From Pseudomonadota bacterium (GTDB lineage: Bacteria; Pseudomonadota; Gammaproteobacteria; Steroidobacterales; Woeseiaceae): DNA of 64,000 nt. Below the pieces are notes generated by a model that made no database searches, had not been told where the DNA came from, and saw only the letters and a program-made list of their open reading frames with translations. This document shows, piece after piece, positions 1-9,791 of the stretch (positions are counted from its first letter, which is position 1; the number at the start of each line of letters is the position of its first letter). Made by a program: the position numbers and the translations under genes. The stretch lies in the NCBI GenBank assembly GCA_022563255.1, contig JADFNS010000003.1, forward strand, positions 62,001 through 126,000. Reading direction: 5' to 3'.

Positions 1-539
1 GCATCCGGATTGTACGAAGACTCCACATGCGGCAACGCAGCGATCTCGATCGGCACACCGAGCGCCGAAAATTCCCTGTTGAGGTGCTCGCGCCACCGTC
101 CGGCACGCTGCAGACCACGTCGAAATCGATCCCTGAGTCCCTGCTGGAAGCGAATCCGACCGACGGCGCCTTTCAGCGTCAGGTTGCTGACGTCGGCCGG
201 CCACAGAGCGAGAAGCCGCGCTTCCTCAACCGTCAAGTGGTCTCGCTTGCCGGATGCGAGCGTCCTCAACGTCGCCTGCAGCAGCCTGCGGCGTTTTTCC
301 ACGCGGCGCCGCCGTTCCCGACGTGATAATTTCTCGGGCATGGCCAATCGCTCGTAGACGACTGCCAGATTGCGATTGTCGTGCAACACGCCTTCGTCAT
401 TGCCGTATTCAGTAAAGACATGCAGCCAGAATTCAACGTCAGGCTGCAACTCCGCTGGCTGGGGAAATGTCTCGTCAGCAGCAGCCGCCGCCGAAAAAAA
501 GAAACTAAGCAGTAATAAACAGGTTCTTGGGCTTGTCAT
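1..539 (-). CDS. Membrane-bound lytic murein transglycosylase D-like protein, N-terminal part (gene continues past the left edge)
   Basis: Reverse-strand reading from ATG at 539 gives MTSPRTCLLLLSFFFSAAAAADETFPQPAELQPDVEFWLHVFTEYGNDEGVLHDNRNLAVVYERL...LGVPIEIAALPHVESSYNPDA, open to position 1; signal peptide and the ALPxVESsYNP motif of MltD-type SLT enzymes. Absent from the ORF track because it is truncated. Confidence 0.85.
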   Translation of the reverse strand, partial: MTSPRTCLLLLSFFFSAAAAADETFPQPAELQPDVEFWLHVFTEYGNDEGVLHDNRNLAVVYERLAMPEKLSRRERRRRVEKRRRLLQATLRTLASGKRDHLTVEEARLLALWPADVSNLTLKGAVGRIRFQQGLRDRFRRGLQRAGRWREHLNREFSALGVPIEIAALPHVESSYNPD

Positions 540-631
540 ATATGTTTAAGGCACCTCTGATCAATTTTCAATCGCAAACTTCTGCTTACCTCACAGTAAA
601 AACCAGTGAAATACGCTAATTTTGGAGCATT

Positions 632-1873
632 ATGAGCACCGACCAGCGACAATCTGACAGCTACCGAGGCATTTGCCAACACCTGATCGGTATTGCGGCG
701 CTTTTGCTGCTTGGCATCAGCCACGCCGACGAAGCCGCCGTCGATCCATCCGATGACAGTGTCGATGTTCCTTTGGGTTCGACTCTCTATGCCGATTCCC
801 GTTCCACCGAAATCCTGGCCAACGTCGAGAGATTGGGCGATTCCGTGCCAGGATCCCTGTACTTGCTCGACACCGAAATTCCGCCGGGGACCACACAACG
901 TCTGTCCTGGACAGCAACGGAATTGTTTGACGGGATACCGGCATCCACGCCGGTACTCGTCGTCAACGGTGTGCGGACAGGGCCGACTCTGTGTCTGATC
1001 GCAGCGATACACGGCGACGAACTCAACGGTATCGAAATGATCCGCCGCGTTCTGTATAACATCGAACCAACTAAATTATCGGGCGCCTTGATCGGCGTGC
1101 CCATCGTCAATGTGCAGGGCTTCCTGCGTGGATCCCGTTATTTGCCGGACCGACGTGACCTCAATCGCTATTTCCCGGGCAATCCCACCGGCAGCGCTGC
1201 GGCAAGAATCGCTCACTCGCTGTTTACTGAGGTCATTACACACTGCGATGTATTGGTTGATTTGCATACAGGATCTTTTGACCGCACCAATCTTCCCCAA
1301 ATTCGCGCTGACCTGAACAATCCGGACGTCTTGAAGATGACGCACGGTTTCGGTGCGATGGTTGTGCTGCACAGCGAGCCAATACCGGGCACGCTGCGTT
1401 ACGCTGCGACGCTGGCAAATATTCCCGCTGTCACGATTGAGGCGGGCGGTCCATCGCAACTTGAACTCGCTGAGGTGAAGCACGGCGTAAAGGGGATCGA
1501 ATCGCTGCTGACAAGCCTTGGCATGATCAAACGCAAACGCCTGTGGGGCAATCCCGAACCCGTTTACTACCGATCGTCCTGGGTGCGTGCGGACACCAGC
1601 GGGATATTATTGTCCGATGTATCGTTGGGCAGCACGGTCAAAAAAGGGGACGTGCTGGGATCGATAACAGATCCCATGAGCAACGCCAGCACGGAAATAC
1701 TTTCGCCGTATTCCGGCCGCATCATCGGCATGGCACGCAATCAGGTCGTCATGCCAGGTTTCGCAGCGTTCCATGTGGGCATCGAAACCAGCGAGCTTGC
1801 CGCGAGCGAACAAAGCGCCGACACCCCAGAAAAGCCGTCAGTGAGTAGTTACGCAGGCGGCATGTCCGAGTAG
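632..1873 (+). CDS. Succinylglutamate desuccinylase/aspartoacylase (AstE/AspA) family protein
   Basis: AAIHGDELNGIEMIRR and DLHTGSFDRTNLPQIRA zinc-carboxypeptidase-like motifs. Confidence 0.85.
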   Translation: MSTDQRQSDSYRGICQHLIGIAALLLLGISHADEAAVDPSDDSVDVPLGSTLYADSRSTEILANVERLGDSVPGSLYLLDTEIPPGTTQRLSWTATELFDGIPASTPVLVVNGVRTGPTLCLIAAIHGDELNGIEMIRRVLYNIEPTKLSGALIGVPIVNVQGFLRGSRYLPDRRDLNRYFPGNPTGSAAARIAHSLFTEVITHCDVLVDLHTGSFDRTNLPQIRADLNNPDVLKMTHGFGAMVVLHSEPIPGTLRYAATLANIPAVTIEAGGPSQLELAEVKHGVKGIESLLTSLGMIKRKRLWGNPEPVYYRSSWVRADTSGILLSDVSLGSTVKKGDVLGSITDPMSNASTEILSPYSGRIIGMARNQVVMPGFAAFHVGIETSELAASEQSADTPEKPSVSSYAGGMSE

Positions 1874-1885
1874 ACTGCGGTCGCT

Positions 1886-2824
1886 ATGTCCGCAGATCGC
1901 AAACCACTTTACAGCTATTGGGCGCCTCAGTACTGGCCGATATGGTTTTGGCTGGCGTTGCTGCGCCTGGTTTGCCTGTTGCCGCATAAAATAGCACTCG
2001 CCGCGGGACGCGTCGTCGGCAGGCTGGCACATCGATTTGCTCATTCCCGCAGGGCCGTCGTCCGCCGCAATATCGAATTGTGTTTCCCTGAACTGACGCC
2101 CGGCGATCGCGACGCTCTGGCCTACAAACATTTCCTGGCCATCGGCATGATGGTCATCGAGACGGGCCTGGGTCGCTGGGCAAGCGATGCACACCTGTCG
2201 TCAATCACCAGGATCGTGGGCACAGAACATTTGCAGCGGGCAGTCGATAGTGGACGGGGCGTCATATTGCTCAGTGCCCACTTCACGACACTGGAGATCA
2301 GTGGCCGTGTACTCGCTCTGCACAGTCCTCCTTTCGATGGTGTGTATCGTAAAAATCCCAGCGACTTCATCACTGAATTGCAGCGCAGCGGACGTGAGCG
2401 ATCAGTCGCTGTCACGATCGAAAAACGCGAACTCAAGAAAATCATCCGCAGCCTGCGGGACGGACGCCCGGTCTGGTACGCACCGGACCAAAGCTACAGC
2501 CGCAAGGGCTCAGTGCTAATAGAGTTCTTTGGTATTCCAACGATGCACACGACGGCAACGTCCACGCTCGCGCGTCTTGGGCGTGCCGTGACGATTCCGT
2601 TTTTTCCGTCGCGCCTGGAGGATGACTCCTATCTGTTGACACTACTGCCGCCACTCGAAAATTTTCCGAGCGACGACCCAATCGAAGACACACGGCGTTA
2701 CGTTGCTTTGCTCGAAGAACATATTCGAACCTGCCCTGAGCAGTACTTCTGGATGCACCGCAAATTCAAAAATCTGCCAGATAACTATCCCGACTACTAT
2801 TCTGATTTGGCAGCGTCGAAATAA
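1886..2824 (+). CDS. lpxL: LpxL/HtrB-family lipid A acyltransferase
   Basis: HX4E acyltransferase motif (SAHFTTLE), YRKNPSDF..., WYAPDQSY region typical of the family. Confidence 0.85.
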   Translation: MSADRKPLYSYWAPQYWPIWFWLALLRLVCLLPHKIALAAGRVVGRLAHRFAHSRRAVVRRNIELCFPELTPGDRDALAYKHFLAIGMMVIETGLGRWASDAHLSSITRIVGTEHLQRAVDSGRGVILLSAHFTTLEISGRVLALHSPPFDGVYRKNPSDFITELQRSGRERSVAVTIEKRELKKIIRSLRDGRPVWYAPDQSYSRKGSVLIEFFGIPTMHTTATSTLARLGRAVTIPFFPSRLEDDSYLLTLLPPLENFPSDDPIEDTRRYVALLEEHIRTCPEQYFWMHRKFKNLPDNYPDYYSDLAASK

Positions 2825-3528
2825 CCCGCAAGCAACTGTTCCCAGTTGGTCGAACGGAAGTGCAACTGCGGATCCAAACCCATGATTTTTCTCAGCGAGC
2901 GATGCAGGCGACTCAATGTTTCCTGCTGCCACCGGCCCGGCGCCCTGAGCGCCCCTTTATCGAAGTCGAGCATCCAGAGATCGCCATCTTTGTCGATCTG
3001 CACGTTATACGCATTCAGGTCGGCGTGATATACGCCAGCCTTGTGAAACTTCCAGATGGACGCGCCGGCTGACCGCCAAAACGCCTCATCCCGTTCTTCT
3101 GCGGCGATGTACTGCGACAACGCCACGACATCCGGGATACGCACCGTAATGATATCGGCCGTGTAAAACGTGCCGCGCTGACAATATCGGGCGGCCGCCG
3201 GACGCGGCACCTTCATGTTGTTCACTGCCAACTTGTCGAGCAAGCGCCATTCCATGAACGAACGCGTCGCATCCGCACCGGAAAACACGTAGAAATCACG
3301 AATAAGCTTGCCGACGAGACCGCCTCGAACGTAATGCCGCAAAACGAATTGCCGCGGCACATTTCCCACGAAGTACGTATTACCGCGCCCGCCAGAGCAC
3401 AATGCTCCGGTCAGTAATTCGGCATGCGGCCAACCCTGGGGCGTAAAATGCTCGGCGGTTATCTGGTTGATAATCGCCTTATCGTATAGGATGGCGCCGG
3501 TCTCGGTTCTCTCGACGGTTTCGGTCAA
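2797..3528 (-). CDS. kdkA: 3-deoxy-D-manno-octulosonic acid (Kdo) kinase
   Basis: FVLRHYVRGGLVGKLIRDFY and VYHADLNAYNVQID kinase-like motif; sits inside an LPS core cluster. Confidence 0.85.
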   Translation of the reverse strand: MTETVERTETGAILYDKAIINQITAEHFTPQGWPHAELLTGALCSGGRGNTYFVGNVPRQFVLRHYVRGGLVGKLIRDFYVFSGADATRSFMEWRLLDKLAVNNMKVPRPAAARYCQRGTFYTADIITVRIPDVVALSQYIAAEERDEAFWRSAGASIWKFHKAGVYHADLNAYNVQIDKDGDLWMLDFDKGALRAPGRWQQETLSRLHRSLRKIMGLDPQLHFRSTNWEQLLAGYFDAAKSE

Positions 3529-3546
3529 CGGGTCCGTCCTTCTGTC

Positions 3547-4599
3547 TTGTCTGATCTAAAATTACAAATACAACCGCAACGAATCTGCCTCATCCGCCTC
3601 TCGGCGATCGGTGACACATGTCATGCTCTGGCTGTCGTTCGGCGCCTTCAGGACAACTGGCCCGATGCGCGAATCACCTGGATAATCGGCAAAATCGAAG
3701 CAACGCTTCTGACCGACATATCGGATATCGAGTTTATCATCTTCGACAAATCCAAAGGTCTTCGCGCGTATTCTGATGTACAAAACCAGCTCGGTGACAG
3801 CCGCTTCGACGTCGCACTCTGCATGCATGCATCGATGCGCGCTAATTTCCTTTGCCGCAAAGTGAAAGCGCCGATTCGGCTCGGATTCGACCGTGCCCGG
3901 GCAAGGGATTTTCAGTGGCTTTTTACGAACCGGCGTATCGTGGCAGCATCGGAAGAACACGCTCTTGAGGCCATGATGTCATTCGCCGCGGCGATCGGTG
4001 CGGAACCGCACCCCATCCGCTGGGACATTCCGCTCGATGAAGAGGTGAGATCCTTTGCGTCGGGTTACAGGAGTTCTGGCAAATCGCTGGTCGTGATCAG
4101 CCCGTGCAGCAGCCAGCGCAGCCGCAACTATCGAAACTGGAGCATCGAGAATTACGCAGCGACGATCCGGCATTTGACCAGCATTGGGTGCCGCGTCGTG
4201 CTGACCGGCGGCCGGACCGATCTCGAACTCGAATACGGCAAGGCACTTTGCACCGCTGGGGCAGCCGACAACCTGATTGGCAAGACGTCGTTGAAGGAAC
4301 TCCTCGCTTTAATCGACAACGCCGATTTGCTGATCTGCCCCGACTCCGGACCGGCGCATATGGCGACGGCGGTCAACACTCCGGTGTTAGGGCTGTACGC
4401 AAGCTCCAACCCCGCTCGCACCGGCCCGTTCGCGTCTCGCGAACTGACCGTGAATCGCTACCCGGATGCTGCATTGAAATTCCTGCATAAACCCGTCAAG
4501 CAGCTTCGATGGGGCCGGCGAGTACGCCATCCGGACGCCATGGATCTGATCACGGTCGACGATGTCATCGAAAAGCTTGAATTATTTTTCAGCATTTAG
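3547..4599 (+). CDS. Glycosyltransferase family 9 (LPS heptosyltransferase family)
   Basis: ICLIRLSAIGDTCHALAVVRRLQ N-terminus and ICPDSGPAHMATAVNTPVLGLYASSNPARTGP C-terminus. Confidence 0.85.
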   Translation: MSDLKLQIQPQRICLIRLSAIGDTCHALAVVRRLQDNWPDARITWIIGKIEATLLTDISDIEFIIFDKSKGLRAYSDVQNQLGDSRFDVALCMHASMRANFLCRKVKAPIRLGFDRARARDFQWLFTNRRIVAASEEHALEAMMSFAAAIGAEPHPIRWDIPLDEEVRSFASGYRSSGKSLVVISPCSSQRSRNYRNWSIENYAATIRHLTSIGCRVVLTGGRTDLELEYGKALCTAGAADNLIGKTSLKELLALIDNADLLICPDSGPAHMATAVNTPVLGLYASSNPARTGPFASRELTVNRYPDAALKFLHKPVKQLRWGRRVRHPDAMDLITVDDVIEKLELFFSI

Positions 4600-5611
4600 G
4601 ATTTTCCACAGCGCTCTGGATGATTGTCGAGTGCACGTCCGCAGGCGAAATCTCCTTCAGGCAGCGCAGGTGGCCAAGCGGGCATTCGCGTGCGAAGCAG
4701 GGGCTGCAATCGAGGTGCAAATAATGCATGTCGCGCCGCGGCGTCAACGGCGGCGTAAATAACGGTGACGACGAACCGTAGATACCATGCACATGAGTAC
4801 CGACGGCGGCCGCAATGTGCAGCAGACCGGAATCATTGCTGACGACGCGTTCGCAGAAAGCCAATAAATCGATGACGTCTTCCAGCGACGTCCTGCCACA
4901 CAGGTTTACGGCATTGTTACTTGCAGAGATTTCATTACCGGCTGCCGCGTCCTTATCTGAACCCACTATCCACACGGTATAGCCCGAGTCCTCAAGCAAT
5001 GTGGCCAGCTCCGTGAAATAAACAATTGGCCAGCGTTTTGCCGGGCCGTATTCCGCTCCCGGCAACAACGCAGCGACGGGTTTTTCAGTATCGAGGGACA
5101 AGCTTTCAAGCAGGCGTTGCTGGTTCTGCGCAGACACGCGCAGCGATGGATTCGGAACTTCCGGCAACGTCTCCGCAGAATCCAGGCCCAAAGCGACGAA
5201 CTTTTTAACTGTTTGGTCGAGAATGTCCTGATCGAATACGCGCGTATCGTTGACAAGAAAAAATCGCGATTCGCCCCGAAAACCCGATCGTACGGGGATG
5301 TTTGCGAACCACGGAATCAACGCTGCCTTGAAAGAGCGCGGCAGGATAATCGCTTTTTCGTAATTCGCGTGACGCAATTTCCGCGCGACGTGCCAGCGTT
5401 TCGCAAGGCCCATTTCGCCGTGACTGTTCTCGGAGGCTATCCCGCACCGAATTTCCGGCATGCGGGCCACAACGGGCAACGACCAGGCGGGCGCCAGCAC
5501 ATCCAGCTTCCGATCAGGCTCGCGCTCGATCAACAACTTGAACAACGACTGGGCCATGACCATGTCACCAACCCAGGAGGGCCCAACAATCAGTGTCGCG
5601 GCGCTACCCAA
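4589..5611 (-). CDS. waaF: Lipopolysaccharide heptosyltransferase II
   Basis: LIVGPSWVGDMVMAQSLFK, LLPGAEYGPAKRWP, SNDSGLLHIAAAVGTHVHGIYGSSSP; C-terminal Cys cluster. Confidence 0.9.
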   Translation of the reverse strand: MGSAATLIVGPSWVGDMVMAQSLFKLLIEREPDRKLDVLAPAWSLPVVARMPEIRCGIASENSHGEMGLAKRWHVARKLRHANYEKAIILPRSFKAALIPWFANIPVRSGFRGESRFFLVNDTRVFDQDILDQTVKKFVALGLDSAETLPEVPNPSLRVSAQNQQRLLESLSLDTEKPVAALLPGAEYGPAKRWPIVYFTELATLLEDSGYTVWIVGSDKDAAAGNEISASNNAVNLCGRTSLEDVIDLLAFCERVVSNDSGLLHIAAAVGTHVHGIYGSSSPLFTPPLTPRRDMHYLHLDCSPCFARECPLGHLRCLKEISPADVHSTIIQSAVENPKC

Positions 5612-6545
5612 TTTGATCCAGATAATCCTTTACGCCATCTGCAACGCTGCGAAATTCCACATCGCAGCCCGATAGCCGCAATTGAGTCAAATCTGCCCGC
5701 GTAAAGCTTTGATAAGCGCCTTCAAGATGTTCGGGAAACGGCACGTAACGAATCTGGCCCTTGCCGTGCCATGCGATCACGGCGTTCGCCACATCGTTGA
5801 AGCTTTGCGCCTGACCCGTGCCCGTATTGAAAATTCCAGATGCGTCGGGATGATCGAGAAACCACAGATTGACGTTGCAGACGTCGTCCACATAAACGAA
5901 ATCGCGCAATTGTTCGCCATCGGCATAGCCGTCCGTGCCCTTGAACAATCGCGCCGCACCGTCCTCGCCAATCTGTGTATTGAAATGATATGCCACGCTC
6001 GCCATGGAGCCCTTGTGCTGCTCATGCGGCCCGTAGACATTGAAGTATCGCAGGCCAACGACCTGACTCTGAGAATTTGCAGCGACCCGGCGCACATAGC
6101 GATCAAACTGAATCTTCGAGTAGCCGTAAACGTTCAACGGTTTTTCGAACAGCGGGTCTTCTACGAATTCGCTGGACCCGCCGTATACGGCTGCAGAGGA
6201 GGCGTAGATGTACTGCGTTTTGTTTTCGAGACAGTGGTGCAACAACGTCCGGGAGTAACTGTAGTTGTTCTGCATCATAAATCGACCATCCCACTCGCTC
6301 GTATCCGAACAGGCGCCCTGGTGCAAAATTGCGCTTATGTTTTTCGCGAATCTCTTATCCGTTGACAAGCGCTCAAGAAACTCGTCCTTGTCCAGATAAT
6401 CGGCAATAGGCAGATTGGAAATATTGACATATTTACGACCGTCGGTGAGATCGTCGACAACAACGACGTCGTCGCAGCCACGCTCGATCAACGCGCAAAC
6501 TAAATTACTGCCAATAAAGCCGGCGCCGCCGGTTACGATATGCAA
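5604..6545 (-). CDS. hldD: ADP-L-glycero-D-manno-heptose 6-epimerase
   Basis: MHIVTGGAGFIGSNLVCALIERG Rossmann motif, YGYSKIQFDRYVR, FNVYGPHEQHKGSMASV. Confidence 0.93.
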   Translation of the reverse strand: MHIVTGGAGFIGSNLVCALIERGCDDVVVVDDLTDGRKYVNISNLPIADYLDKDEFLERLSTDKRFAKNISAILHQGACSDTSEWDGRFMMQNNYSYSRTLLHHCLENKTQYIYASSAAVYGGSSEFVEDPLFEKPLNVYGYSKIQFDRYVRRVAANSQSQVVGLRYFNVYGPHEQHKGSMASVAYHFNTQIGEDGAARLFKGTDGYADGEQLRDFVYVDDVCNVNLWFLDHPDASGIFNTGTGQAQSFNDVANAVIAWHGKGQIRYVPFPEHLEGAYQSFTRADLTQLRLSGCDVEFRSVADGVKDYLDQIG

Positions 6546-6551
6546 CGGTCG

Positions 6552-6815
6552 CTACTCGTCATCTTCCGTCATATGATACTGAGCCCCACAATATGGGCAC
6601 TTCGCGTCACCCGTGCTTGCGATAGGCAGGAACACTTTGGGGTGTGAATTCCACAGGTACATTCCTGGCATTGGACAGCTCAGCGGTAAATCTTTGGACC
6701 GAACCCCGTATTTATTCTGGGCGTTCGCCGGAATCAAATTCTGCTCAACGGTTCCTGCTCTGGCTGCCACGATTCCCTCTTCTGCGTTTGTATCCGGACG
6801 GCGAATTATAAACAT
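6552..6815 (-). CDS. CHCC-type zinc-finger domain protein
   Basis: LPLSCPMPGMYLWNSHPKVFLPIASTGDAKCPYCGAQY matches the small zf-CHCC family. Confidence 0.85.
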   Translation of the reverse strand: MFIIRRPDTNAEEGIVAARAGTVEQNLIPANAQNKYGVRSKDLPLSCPMPGMYLWNSHPKVFLPIASTGDAKCPYCGAQYHMTEDDE

Positions 6816-6845
6816 TGATTTCCTCCGCGGCCACGCCTAAGTGCC

Positions 6846-9716
6846 TCAGCCCAGCCACTCATTCCAGACCGAGGCTACGAATTCTCGCTCGGCCGCGAAG
6901 CGTCGCGCATCACACATCGGAGCCCGGCCATCAAGAACGAGGTGATGCTGATGAAGCCGGAAGTCGCAGTAGATTTCCTGCAGGCGCCCACCGGTACTTC
7001 GTTCAAGCAGGCCCGCCGCGACCAGCGCATCAAGTTGTCGAATGTTATCAGAGTAGACGATAACTTCAGGGTGCGAGGCCGATTCACGTAACACCATGTA
7101 TTGCACAAGAAATTCAATATCCCCTATACCACCACGTGCATGCTTTAAGTCAAAGCTGGACGCGTCACTCCGATCAAGCTCTTTGCGCATCTTACGGCGC
7201 ATGGCGATAACGTCGACGCGCAAATTGTCACGTCGAATCCTGGCTGTCAGCGTCTCCCGGCGTATGCGCTCGAATTCGCGCGCCACTTGTTCGCTTCCGG
7301 CAAGAGCACGCGCCCGCAGCAGCGCCTGATGTTCCCACGTCCAGGCGTTTTCGTCCTGATAGCGCTCGAACGCCTCGGTGCTCGTTACGAGGAGTCCGGA
7401 ACGACCATCCGGGCGCAAGCGCATATCGATTTCGTAGAGCTCGCCGGATCCGGTCTGGGTCGTCAGAAAGTGCACGAGACGCCGCACCAGGCGACCAAAG
7501 AACATTGAATTGTCGAGCGGTTTTTTGCCGTCCGTCATTTGCTCGCTACCCTTCGAGTCGTGCAAAAACACGATATCGAGATCGGAGCCGTAGGACAGCT
7601 CTAGCCCCCCAAGCTTGCCGTAGCCAACGATGCCAAATCCCGCATCGTGGGTAACACCGTCAACGACATAGCGCGGTACGCCATGGCGAGCTTGCAGATC
7701 GTCCCAGGCGACTCGCAACGCTTCATCCAATACGGCTTCGGCAAGCCAGGTCAAGCCGTCGCTGACCTTCATAATGGGCAATGTGCCGTTGAAGTCTGCG
7801 ACCGCTATTCGAAACGTTGTCGCGCGCTGGTACTGTGCAATGGACTGCATTTGCCTTTCGCTGTCCGTTTGCGCTTCGTTTTCAAGCCGTTGCCGCAATT
7901 CGCCGACAAGGTCCTCTTTGGTCACTTGTTCCGAATAAATACCTGCATCAAGCAACTCGTCCAAAAGTACCGGGTAACGCGCCATCTGGTCGGCGATGAC
8001 TTGACTTCGCTCGCAGAGATTCACGAGTTTCGACAAGGCCTGTCGGTTCTCGTTAAGCAAGGCGATATAAGCGCTACGCCGCAAAATGCTTTCTGTAACG
8101 GCGAGCGTGCGCGTCAGCGCTGGCAGCGGTCGCTCGACGTCCGCAACCAGATCGAGCAGCTCTGGAATGAAACGCTGCAGTCGCCTGCCAGCTATCGCAT
8201 CGATCTGCTTTATCGCGGCCAAATTCGCAAACGCGACGATTTTCTCAGCAAGAGCCGGCGCACTGTCGCCGAACAGCGCCTGCAGTTCGTCCGACCATTG
8301 CGGTTCGCCTGCGCCGGACTCCCAAAGCACGCCAAATACCTGCCACCTGGGACTTTCGTTACTTTGACCGCGAAACGCGATTGCATCGAATTGCCGCGAC
8401 ACTGCATCGCGATGCCGGTCAAGCTCGCCGACAAGTTCATCCCAACTGTCGTGGCCCATCGCCAGGCACAGTCTTGCCCGGTCAATATCGGTTTCCGGCA
8501 GATCGTGCGTTTGCTGATCACGAATCGCCTGCATGAAATTCTCGAGCCGACGCAGATAGCGATAGGCAAGCCGCAATTCCTGCGCGCCGGCCGCTGTCAA
8601 GCCGCGATCACTGACCAGCTTTGGCAGTACTTGTTGCAGTTCGCTGGTCTGCAGTTCGGGCTCACCGCCGCCGCGCACGAGTTGCAATGTCTGCACGATA
8701 AATTCCGCTTCGCGAATGCCGCCGGGCCCAAGCTTGATGTTGTCCTTCAGTTCCCGCCGACGAACCTCCGCGGCGATCATCGCCTGCATTTCCCGCAGCG
8801 ATTCAAAAACGCCGTAATCAAGATAGCGTCGATACACGAACGGTTGAATCAGATTTATGTTCAGGTCATCAAGAACCTGTTGCCGGGGCTGCGACCCGAC
8901 CACTCTGGCCTTGATGTATGCGTATCGCTCCCAGTCGCGACCGTGTTGCAACAAATAGGATTCCAACGCCGCAAAACTAACCACGGGTGGCCCACTGTCA
9001 CCAAACGGGCGCAACCGGGTATCGACGCGAAACACAAAACCGTCGACAGTGACTTCGTCGAGCAACGCGATGATCTGCCGGGACAGGCGCGTGAAGTACT
9101 CTTGCGCGCTGAGCTTGCTGGCGCCGTCCGTCTCTCCGTTCTGCGCATAACAAAAGACAAGGTCTATATCCGACGAAAAATTCAACTCTCGCCCGCCGAG
9201 CTTGCCCATGCCCAAAATCACGAGTGGGACGACATCACCGGCCGGATTCCGTAGCCGTCCATAGCGCGGTTCCAGATGGCTTTCCGAGTATCGAGTCGCG
9301 GCGTCCAGCAACCGGTCAGCCAACGTCGAAAGCTGCTGCAGCGTTTCGTCAAGATCGGCAAGCCGGTGCACCTCACGCCAAAGAATTCGTAGCAGGGCCT
9401 GGTTGCGAAAACGGCGCAGCCGAGACTTGATTTCGCCCTTGTCCGAATCGCTGGCGGCTATTGCCTCGACGAACGTGTTGAGGATCTGGTCATCGACTTT
9501 GTTCGAAAAAGTGGCAACATTTTGAATAAACCATTCGTGCTCGCGCAACAACACGTTCCCGGCAAATTCACTGCATGCAACGAGCCGGGAAACGGGAGCA
9601 ACAAGATTGTTCGCCAATGCAAGTTTTTTATCGGCCAGCTTTTCGAACCAGAGATCAACAGCCGACTGCAGATCTGCGGATAAATCAGCTGGATGATGAT
9701 CCACGGACGTCCCCAT
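6846..9716 (-). CDS. glnE: Bifunctional glutamine synthetase adenylyltransferase/deadenylase
   Basis: 956 aa; two nucleotidyltransferase domains (VILGMGKLGGRELNFSSDIDLVF and IVGYGKLGGLELSYGSDLDIVFLHD). Confidence 0.95.
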   Translation of the reverse strand: MGTSVDHHPADLSADLQSAVDLWFEKLADKKLALANNLVAPVSRLVACSEFAGNVLLREHEWFIQNVATFSNKVDDQILNTFVEAIAASDSDKGEIKSRLRRFRNQALLRILWREVHRLADLDETLQQLSTLADRLLDAATRYSESHLEPRYGRLRNPAGDVVPLVILGMGKLGGRELNFSSDIDLVFCYAQNGETDGASKLSAQEYFTRLSRQIIALLDEVTVDGFVFRVDTRLRPFGDSGPPVVSFAALESYLLQHGRDWERYAYIKARVVGSQPRQQVLDDLNINLIQPFVYRRYLDYGVFESLREMQAMIAAEVRRRELKDNIKLGPGGIREAEFIVQTLQLVRGGGEPELQTSELQQVLPKLVSDRGLTAAGAQELRLAYRYLRRLENFMQAIRDQQTHDLPETDIDRARLCLAMGHDSWDELVGELDRHRDAVSRQFDAIAFRGQSNESPRWQVFGVLWESGAGEPQWSDELQALFGDSAPALAEKIVAFANLAAIKQIDAIAGRRLQRFIPELLDLVADVERPLPALTRTLAVTESILRRSAYIALLNENRQALSKLVNLCERSQVIADQMARYPVLLDELLDAGIYSEQVTKEDLVGELRQRLENEAQTDSERQMQSIAQYQRATTFRIAVADFNGTLPIMKVSDGLTWLAEAVLDEALRVAWDDLQARHGVPRYVVDGVTHDAGFGIVGYGKLGGLELSYGSDLDIVFLHDSKGSEQMTDGKKPLDNSMFFGRLVRRLVHFLTTQTGSGELYEIDMRLRPDGRSGLLVTSTEAFERYQDENAWTWEHQALLRARALAGSEQVAREFERIRRETLTARIRRDNLRVDVIAMRRKMRKELDRSDASSFDLKHARGGIGDIEFLVQYMVLRESASHPEVIVYSDNIRQLDALVAAGLLERSTGGRLQEIYCDFRLHQHHLVLDGRAPMCDARRFAAEREFVASVWNEWLG

Positions 9717-9791
9717 GCCCGCAGTCTAACTAAATTCCGGCTTGCAGCGGCGTCCCTCGCACGAGGACTGGAGGTCGATGATACCTGGCGA

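Noticed and set aside
10-357. Plus-strand ORFs at the left edge (115 aa and 99 aa)
   Set aside because: Antisense to an MltD-like N-terminus that reads open to the window edge.
5682-6365. 227-aa plus-strand ORF
   Set aside because: Antisense to hldD, which has full-length conserved motifs.
7647-9254. 535-aa plus-strand ORF
   Set aside because: Lies entirely antisense within glnE; no recognisable domain; typical shadow ORF of a GC-rich coding strand.
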